A DNA stretch of 64,000 nt from Brachyspira intermedia PWS/A (GTDB lineage: Bacteria > Spirochaetota > Brachyspiria > Brachyspirales > Brachyspiraceae): contig NC_017243.1 of assembly GCF_000223215.1 (NCBI RefSeq), forward strand, positions 1,922,001 through 1,986,000, written 5' to 3'. Both the position numbers and the translations under genes were made by a program. The notes under the pieces are model-generated. The model was not told the origin of the DNA. It saw only the letters and a program-made list of their open reading frames with translations, and searched no databases. Shown in pieces: positions 58,503-64,000 of the stretch (position 1 is the stretch's first letter; every line of letters begins with the position of its first letter).

Positions 58503-61157
58503 ATGAAACATACTTTAGAAGGGTCATATACCCCTAAAAATATCGAGGACAAATTATATAATTTCTGGAAAGAGAATGGATTTTTTCATGCTGTTATGGA
58601 TAAAAATAAAGAGCCATATTCTATAGTCATACCTCCTCCAAATGTTACAGGCGTACTTCATATGGGACATGGTCTTAATAATACGCTTCAGGATATACTT
58701 ATAAGATTTCATAGAATGCTTGGAAAATGTACTTTATGGATGCCTGGAACTGACCATGCTGGTATTGCCACTCAAAATGTTGTTGAAAGGAGATTAAAGG
58801 CTGAAGGCAAAAATAAGCATGATTTAGGAAGAGAGGCATTCGTTAAAAAAACTTGGGAAGTTGCTAATGAACATCACTCTATCATAGTAAAACAGTTAGA
58901 AAAAATAGGCTGTTCATGCGATTGGGACAGAGAAAGATTTACTCTTGATGAAGGACTTAGCAATGCTGTAAGAGAGGTATTCGTTGAGCTTTATAATCAG
59001 GGTTTAATATATAGAGGAAAATATCTTATTAACTATTGTCCTAGCTGCGGTACTGCTTTAGCTAATGATGAGGTAGAGCATGAAGAAGTAGCTGGTGCTT
59101 TATATCATGTTAAATACCAAATAGAAGGAAAAGATGAATATATTGAAATAGCTACTACAAGACCTGAAACTATTTTAGCTGACGTTGCTATTGCTGTTCA
59201 CCCTGATGATGAAAGATATGCCAATCTTACAGAACAAGATGTTTTAATACTTCCTATTGTAGGCAGAAAATTAAGACTAGTAAAAGATACTTATGTTGAT
59301 AAAGAGTTCGGTACAGGGGCTTTAAAAATCACTCCAGCACATGACCCTAATGACTTTGCTATAGCTCAAAGACATAATTTAGAAATAATAAATATACTTA
59401 ATGTCGACGGTACATTCAATGAAAATACACCTGCTAATTATCAAGGTAAAACAGTTAAAGAAGCAAGAGCTTTGATAATACATGAACTTGAAAAATTAGG
59501 TGCATTCGTTGGAAAGGATAATATTAAACACCAAGTAGGACATTGTTACAGATGTCATAATGTTGTAGAGCCTTATTACAGCGATCAATGGTTTGTAAAA
59601 ATGAAGCCTTTAGCAGAAAAAGCATACAAGGCGGTTAATGACGGCAATACAAAAATTTATCCTGAAAGATGGATTAACACTTACAATCACTGGATGACTG
59701 ATATCAGAGATTGGTGTATAAGCAGACAATTATGGTGGGGACATAGAATTCCTGTTTGGTACTGCGATGACTGCGGCGAGATGATGGTTTCAAAAACAGA
59801 TATTACAGAATGTACTAAGTGTAAATCTAAAAATATTCATCAAGATGAAGATGTACTTGATACTTGGTTCTCTTCTTGGTTATGGCCTTTCTCTACTTTC
59901 GGATGGCCTGAAGTTAATGAGGAATTAAAATACTTCTACCCTACTACAGCACTTGTTACAGGTTATGATATATTATTCTTCTGGGTTGCTAGAATGATTA
60001 TGGCAGGAACTCATTTTATGAATGATGTGCCTTTCAAAGATGTTTATCTTAACGGACTTATAAGAGATAAAATCGGAAGAAAAATGTCTAAGAGTTTAGG
60101 AAACGGCATTGACCCTATAGAAATTATTGATGAGCATGGTGCTGATGCATTCAGATTTACTTTATCATTCATAACTTCATTAGGCGGACAGGATATTTGG
60201 CTTGACAGAGAACTTTTCAAGATGGGCGGAAAGTTTGCTAATAAAATCTATAACAGTGCTAAATATATTTTTGGAAATATCGATGATAATGCTAATATAA
60301 AAGATTTAGACAGCTACACTCTCGAAAACAAAGATAAATGGATATTATCAAGACTTCAGAAAGCTATTGAATCAACTACTCAGAAATTAAAAGAGTATAG
60401 ATTTGATGAGGCTTCTCAGACAATTTATAAATTCTATTGGAATGAGTTCTGTGATTGGTACATAGAAATAAGTAAATTCGATTTGAAAGATGAAAGCAAG
60501 AAAGAAAAAACTATTGCTGTATTATTATATGTACTTGAAGAATCAATGGCTATGATTCACCCATTTATGCCATTTATAACAGAAGAAATTTACTCTAATT
60601 TACCAAAGCATAATATTGATTCAAAAGCATTGATGATTAGAGAGTATCCTAAATCTAATGCTAAATATATATTTGAAGATATAGAAAAAGATTTCAACTT
60701 GATTCAAGATATAGTGTCAGGAATAAGAAACTCACGTTCATCATTTAATTTGCCTCCAAACAAAAAACTTGATGTAATAATTCGCTATACTTCAGATTAT
60801 TTCAAAAATACTGCAGAAAGCTATAAGGATATTATATCAGCACTTTCACTTACAGAATCATTGAATATAGTTTCTTCAGCAGAAAGTGAAAGAAATAAAG
60901 GTTCATTTGTTAAAGTATTTGAAGGCGGTGAAATCAATGTTAATCTTATTGGTATAATAGATTTAGAGGCAGAGAAGAAAAGATTAGAAAAAGAAGCAGC
61001 AGGATACAAAAAAGATTTAGAAGCTGTAAACAAAAAACTTTCTAATGAAAACTTCATGAAAAAAGCTAAACAGGAAGCTATTGACACTGAAAATAGAAAG
61101 AAAAAAGAGTTTGAAGATAAATTAAAAGGTATAGAGGAAGTTTTATCATCTCTATAA
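58503..61157 (+). CDS. valS: Valyl-tRNA synthetase
   Basis: 884 residues from the ATG at 58503; GGAGG lies a few bases before it, whereas the in-frame TTG at 58488 would place that site inside the gene. It charges tRNA-Val. HIGH-type motif VLHMGHGLNNTLQ, KMSKS motif GRKMSKSLGNGIDP, Cys pairs in NYCPSCG and WYCDDCGEM, editing-domain TTRPETILADVAIAV, and a C-terminal coiled coil (LEAEKKRLEKEAAG) are present. No T-box leader was recognised upstream. Confidence 0.97.
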   Translation: MKHTLEGSYTPKNIEDKLYNFWKENGFFHAVMDKNKEPYSIVIPPPNVTGVLHMGHGLNNTLQDILIRFHRMLGKCTLWMPGTDHAGIATQNVVERRLKAEGKNKHDLGREAFVKKTWEVANEHHSIIVKQLEKIGCSCDWDRERFTLDEGLSNAVREVFVELYNQGLIYRGKYLINYCPSCGTALANDEVEHEEVAGALYHVKYQIEGKDEYIEIATTRPETILADVAIAVHPDDERYANLTEQDVLILPIVGRKLRLVKDTYVDKEFGTGALKITPAHDPNDFAIAQRHNLEIINILNVDGTFNENTPANYQGKTVKEARALIIHELEKLGAFVGKDNIKHQVGHCYRCHNVVEPYYSDQWFVKMKPLAEKAYKAVNDGNTKIYPERWINTYNHWMTDIRDWCISRQLWWGHRIPVWYCDDCGEMMVSKTDITECTKCKSKNIHQDEDVLDTWFSSWLWPFSTFGWPEVNEELKYFYPTTALVTGYDILFFWVARMIMAGTHFMNDVPFKDVYLNGLIRDKIGRKMSKSLGNGIDPIEIIDEHGADAFRFTLSFITSLGGQDIWLDRELFKMGGKFANKIYNSAKYIFGNIDDNANIKDLDSYTLENKDKWILSRLQKAIESTTQKLKEYRFDEASQTIYKFYWNEFCDWYIEISKFDLKDESKKEKTIAVLLYVLEESMAMIHPFMPFITEEIYSNLPKHNIDSKALMIREYPKSNAKYIFEDIEKDFNLIQDIVSGIRNSRSSFNLPPNKKLDVIIRYTSDYFKNTAESYKDIISALSLTESLNIVSSAESERNKGSFVKVFEGGEINVNLIGIIDLEAEKKRLEKEAAGYKKDLEAVNKKLSNENFMKKAKQEAIDTENRKKKEFEDKLKGIEEVLSSL

Positions 61158-61214
61158 TTTTTAATAATAAATATATAAAACAATTAAACTATAATTTTTT
61201 ATAAAATATAAATA

Positions 61215-61310
61215 TGCAGTTCTTTTGGTTCTCGCCGAAGGCGGGCTGTGCCTTATACCAATAAAAGAACTGGGGTGCGGGGCAAAGCCCTGCAAATAAT
61301 AAAAAAATTA
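61215..61310. repeat. Short piece of the mosaic GC-richer repeat
   Basis: Contains GTTCTTTTGGTTCTCGCCGA, AAAGAACTGGGGTGCGGGGC and AAAGCCCTGCAAATAATA, modules also found (reverse orientation) in 62822-63178 and in 12713-13030. Lies 58 bp after valS. Confidence 0.75.
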
Positions 61311-61332
61311 CTAATATAATTGTTAAAATATA

Positions 61333-61372
61333 AAAACTTGGCTTATGTTTGTTAATTTAAGTCAAGTTTTTT
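61333..61372. terminator. Terminator between valS and the MATE gene
   Basis: Stem AAAACTTGGCTTA against TAAGTCAAGTTTT (one G-U pair) and T run on each strand; may serve both converging genes. Confidence 0.75.
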
Positions 61373-61460
61373 ATTTTAACTAATTTACTATTGACAAAAA
61401 AGTCAAATACTAATATAGAAAAATTAAATATATAAAATATACTCATATATCTAAAAATAA

Positions 61461-62804
61461 TTAATATCTAATTAAAATATCAATGCTTCTATTTTTGTAT
61501 AAGGCCATTGATACAATTAATGTTATAATCTCGCTTATAGGAAGAACCAAAACAAGACCTAAAAATCCTAATATATTTGGCAAAGTAAGTACTAATAAAA
61601 CAGGTAAAATTAAAGTTCTTAAACCGGCAATCAAAGCAGATGCTCCAGCTTTTTGAATAGAAGTATAATAGGCACTCATTATTATATTTATACCAACGCA
61701 TATAAATATTGGTATAGATGATCTTACAAAAAACATAGCATCTTCAGCAGTTTTTGAATCTATATTTTTTAATAAAGCATTAACTAATATATTTGGATTT
61801 ATAAGCAATATTATAGAAGCTGATATTGATAATGATGAAACAAATATAATTCCCATTTTTAGAAAATCTTTCATTTTGTTTTTATTTTTAGCTCCGTAAG
61901 AAACGCTTATTAAAGATGATAAAATTTCTCCTATATCGCTTGCAATCATTATAAAAAATGTAATTATATAATTTGCAGCAGAATAAATAAGTATTCCATT
62001 GTTTCCCAATATTTTGTATGCTGTTATATTAAATAACCATGGTATTATTCCAGAAGAAATATTACTTAAAAACTCTGAAAAACCATTTAATATAGCTTTG
62101 AATATATAATTCCATCCTCCATATACTTTTATGATTTTTATTTTGCATTTAGGATTAAAGAAATATGAAAATCCTATTATAAATGAAATTATATATGAAA
62201 AAGCTGTAGCCCAAGCAGCACCTGAAATACCTAATTTTAATACTACTATAAATATAGCATCTAATATTATATTTGTTAAAGATGAAGTTATAAACATCAA
62301 TGATGCAAACTTTGGAGAACCATTCAGCCTTATAAATTGACTGAATACATAAGCCATTCCCCAAAAGAATACAGCTACAATAACACCATTAATATATTCT
62401 AATGAGAAATTATATATGTTTCCATGTGCCCCGAATAATGGAAGCAATGTTTCTCTAAATATATAAATTAATATCAATACTGGAGTAGTTAAAGTTATAA
62501 CAGTTATTAAAGTTTGAGTAAATATTAAACTCGCACGCCTCATATTATTTTCACCTATACATTTTCCAGCTATAGCAATTGAACCTAATGTAAGCATAAC
62601 ATACAATGCAAATGATAATGCTGTAATAGGCCAAACAATACCTATTGCAGAAAAAGCCTCCGATGATATAAAATTCGCTACGAATAAACCGTCTATAAAT
62701 ACTGCTGAACTTTCCATAAGCATTCCGAGCATACTTGGAATTGCATAGTTTATAAATATTTTTTTACTAGAATTTTCTTTTAAAACTTTATTATTAAGCT
62801 GCAT
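61461..62804 (-). CDS. MATE family efflux protein
   Basis: 447 residues from the ATG at 62804; GAGGTG precedes it, whereas a longer frame would run into the neighbouring repeat. About twelve membrane helices, with the duplicated half structure of MATE transporters; the segment NYAIPSMLGMLMESSAVFID opens helix 1 and the second half starts near FLSNISSGIIPWLF. Exports drugs or cations by ion antiport; substrate unknown. Confidence 0.92.
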   Translation of the reverse strand: MQLNNKVLKENSSKKIFINYAIPSMLGMLMESSAVFIDGLFVANFISSEAFSAIGIVWPITALSFALYVMLTLGSIAIAGKCIGENNMRRASLIFTQTLITVITLTTPVLILIYIFRETLLPLFGAHGNIYNFSLEYINGVIVAVFFWGMAYVFSQFIRLNGSPKFASLMFITSSLTNIILDAIFIVVLKLGISGAAWATAFSYIISFIIGFSYFFNPKCKIKIIKVYGGWNYIFKAILNGFSEFLSNISSGIIPWLFNITAYKILGNNGILIYSAANYIITFFIMIASDIGEILSSLISVSYGAKNKNKMKDFLKMGIIFVSSLSISASIILLINPNILVNALLKNIDSKTAEDAMFFVRSSIPIFICVGINIIMSAYYTSIQKAGASALIAGLRTLILPVLLVLTLPNILGFLGLVLVLPISEIITLIVSMALYKNRSIDILIRY

Positions 62805-62821
62805 AGTACACCTCATAGATT

Positions 62822-63178
62822 GGTATATACCTAAATAAATATACTTTGTCAGAAATATTTTTTTAATTTTAAATATCTGCAAGGCTTTGCCCGCTGCTCT
62901 GCATGCTTACGCAATACCCCAGTTCTTTTGCAACCGAAAGAAGTACTGTAAGTATTGCCACAGGCGAAGCCCGCCTACGGCGAGAAGCTATATCCTCGAC
63001 AGGCTCGGATACGCTTCGCGAAGGGTAATATTTTAGCTTAAATTAATAATATATATTACTTGTAAAACAAAATTAGTACTATTTAGAACTAATTTTACAC
63101 TTGCACTTTTTGGTTCTTTTTGCGGCGGGAAAAAGAACAATAAAAAAATTGACAAAGTTAAAAATTTTCAGTATATAT
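62822..63178. repeat. Mosaic GC-richer repeat (single unit)
   Basis: Starts GGTATATACCTAAATAAATA, ends TTTTCAGTATATAT. Internal hairpin modules include ACGCTTCGCGAAG, CGCCTACGGCG and GGCGAAGCCCGCC; its right half is the reverse complement of much of 12713-13030. It lies directly upstream of the MATE gene. The remaining gap 63179-63418 is AT-rich and shows nothing recognisable. Confidence 0.82.
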
Positions 63179-63418
63179 ATTTTTTTATAGATAAAATTGA
63201 TTAAATAAAATTAGAATACTTTTGTAAGTGATTTGTATATAAAGAATAATATATTAACTTTTGAAGTTATAAATATTTTTAGATAGCCTAACATTTATTT
63301 ATCCCCATTAACAAAATAAATTATAGTCCGATTTTTTACTAATAAGTATAATACTTTTATATTTTTATGTCAAGCATATATTTAATAGTTTTAGAAAGAA
63401 ATAAAATATTTTAAATAA

Positions 63419-64000
63419 TTATTTAGAAGATATAATTTTTATTATTTCAATTGTAGTTTGTAAACTCTTATAAAATGAAGATATAGGAAGAAACTCATAT
63501 ATAGAATGAAAATTATGAGCACCAGTGAAGTAATTAGGAGTGAGAAGCCCTTTAGATGATAAAACAGAACCATCAGTGCCACCTCTCATAGATAAAGTTT
63601 TAGGATCTATATTAAGATTTTTCATAGCCTCATACATAATATCTATTGCAAATCTATCATCTTTTATAGAGTCTGATATATTGCTGTATACATCTTGAAG
63701 ATTCAATTCTATATTAGCTCTAGAATTTAACTTTCTATATTTTTCAACGGCTTCTTTTACTTTTGATTTTTTATTTTCATAAAGAGCTTTATTATGATCT
63801 CTTATACTCAATCTTAAAGATGCATGTCTCTGATTTCCGCTTATACCCTGCACCCAAATATAACCTTCCTTTTTTTCTGTACATTCCGGAGTTTCTTTTC
63901 TATCAAATTCATTAGCTATATCTATGGCTATTAATATGGGATTGACCAATACATTTTTAGCACTCATAGGATGAGCAGTTACACCTTCTATATTTATAAT
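63419..64000 (-). CDS. pepT: Peptidase T (tripeptide aminopeptidase), C-terminal part
   Basis: The minus frame is open from the window edge (64000) to the stop at 63419, 193 residues, N-terminus outside. It begins INIEGVTAHPMSAKNVLVNP, matching the lid-domain segment of PepT, and ends with the catalytic-domain motifs MRGGTDGSVLSSKGLLTPN and TGAHNFHSIYEFLPISSF, where the last zinc-ligand His lies. PepT removes the N-terminal residue of tripeptides. Identified with good confidence despite truncation. Confidence 0.92.
   Translation of the reverse strand: MINIEGVTAHPMSAKNVLVNPILIAIDIANEFDRKETPECTEKKEGYIWVQGISGNQRHASLRLSIRDHNKALYENKKSKVKEAVEKYRKLNSRANIELNLQDVYSNISDSIKDDRFAIDIMYEAMKNLNIDPKTLSMRGGTDGSVLSSKGLLTPNYFTGAHNFHSIYEFLPISSFYKSLQTTIEIIKIISSK

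Noticed and set aside
62805-62882. Longer MATE protein starting upstream
   Set aside because: The extension lies in the mosaic repeat and the inner ATG has GAGGTG before it.

Overview
The window is strongly AT-rich chromosomal DNA, most likely from a spirochaete of the genus Brachyspira. The indications are the base composition, FloA, bS21, LolCD and KdtA of an outer-membrane bacterium, many small lipoproteins with spirochaete-like lipoboxes, a methyl-accepting chemotaxis protein, a BspA-type leucine-rich-repeat lipoprotein and paired M30-like lipoproteins. The genus is inferred from protein character, because no rRNA is present.

Layout. 1-3.8 kb: partial manA, a DUF523/TudS-like gene, then frr-uppS-cdsA behind a near-consensus promoter. 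4-7.3 kb: sugar ABC importer (lipoprotein plus two permeases, no ATPase). 7.3-12.3 kb: a YtcJ-type amidohydrolase without metal ligands, an ABC-F ATPase and murD. 12.3-13.1 kb: a composite repeat inside a duplicated gene end. 13.1-26.1 kb: an unknown protein, a CDF transporter, fabD, a peroxiredoxin, a MalY-like lyase, floA-pyrH, twin GNAT genes, an M29 aminopeptidase, a DUF2147 protein, an OppA-like lipoprotein and ackA. 26.2-30.5 kb: a small secreted protein, twin M30-like lipoproteins, a CAP protein and an ExbD/TolR protein. 30.6-36.2 kb: an rmlC-rmlD-rmlA-rmlB operon in which three of four genes are disrupted, and an MsbA-like ABC exporter. 36.2-40.8 kb: lolD-lolC, a TPR protein, folA-thyA. 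41.1-49.7 kb: small membrane proteins, tRNA-Leu, a YihY protein with a large insertion, an MCP, an LRR lipoprotein between direct repeats, groL, rpsU, tRNA-Met and tRNA-fMet. 49.7-64 kb: a degenerate Fic-like protein, tetR, a ComEC lacking its nuclease domain, a leaderless small membrane protein, kdtA, a tandem array of outer-membrane-like proteins with an unusually conserved leader, folC, valS, a MATE exporter and partial pepT.

Three features stand out. First, several genes are split by a single missing base, mostly in runs of 5-8 identical bases. This could be homopolymer miscalling, slippage-based switching or decay, and rmlA carries additional lesions that look like true decay. Second, a GC-richer mosaic repeat family bounded by AGTATATAC-like palindromes occurs four times. 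Third, the barrel-protein array at 54.6-56.95 kb has a promoter and leader of about 230 bp, containing a 16-codon ORF, that is better conserved between copies than the proteins it precedes. Two apparent pseudoenzymes (amidohydrolase and Fic-like) are also notable.

Housekeeping modules are translation and ribosome recycling (frr, valS, rpsU, tRNAs), envelope synthesis (uppS, cdsA, murD, kdtA, lolCD, rml), fatty acid, acetate and nucleotide metabolism (fabD, ackA, pyrH, thyA, folA, folC), and proteostasis (groL).
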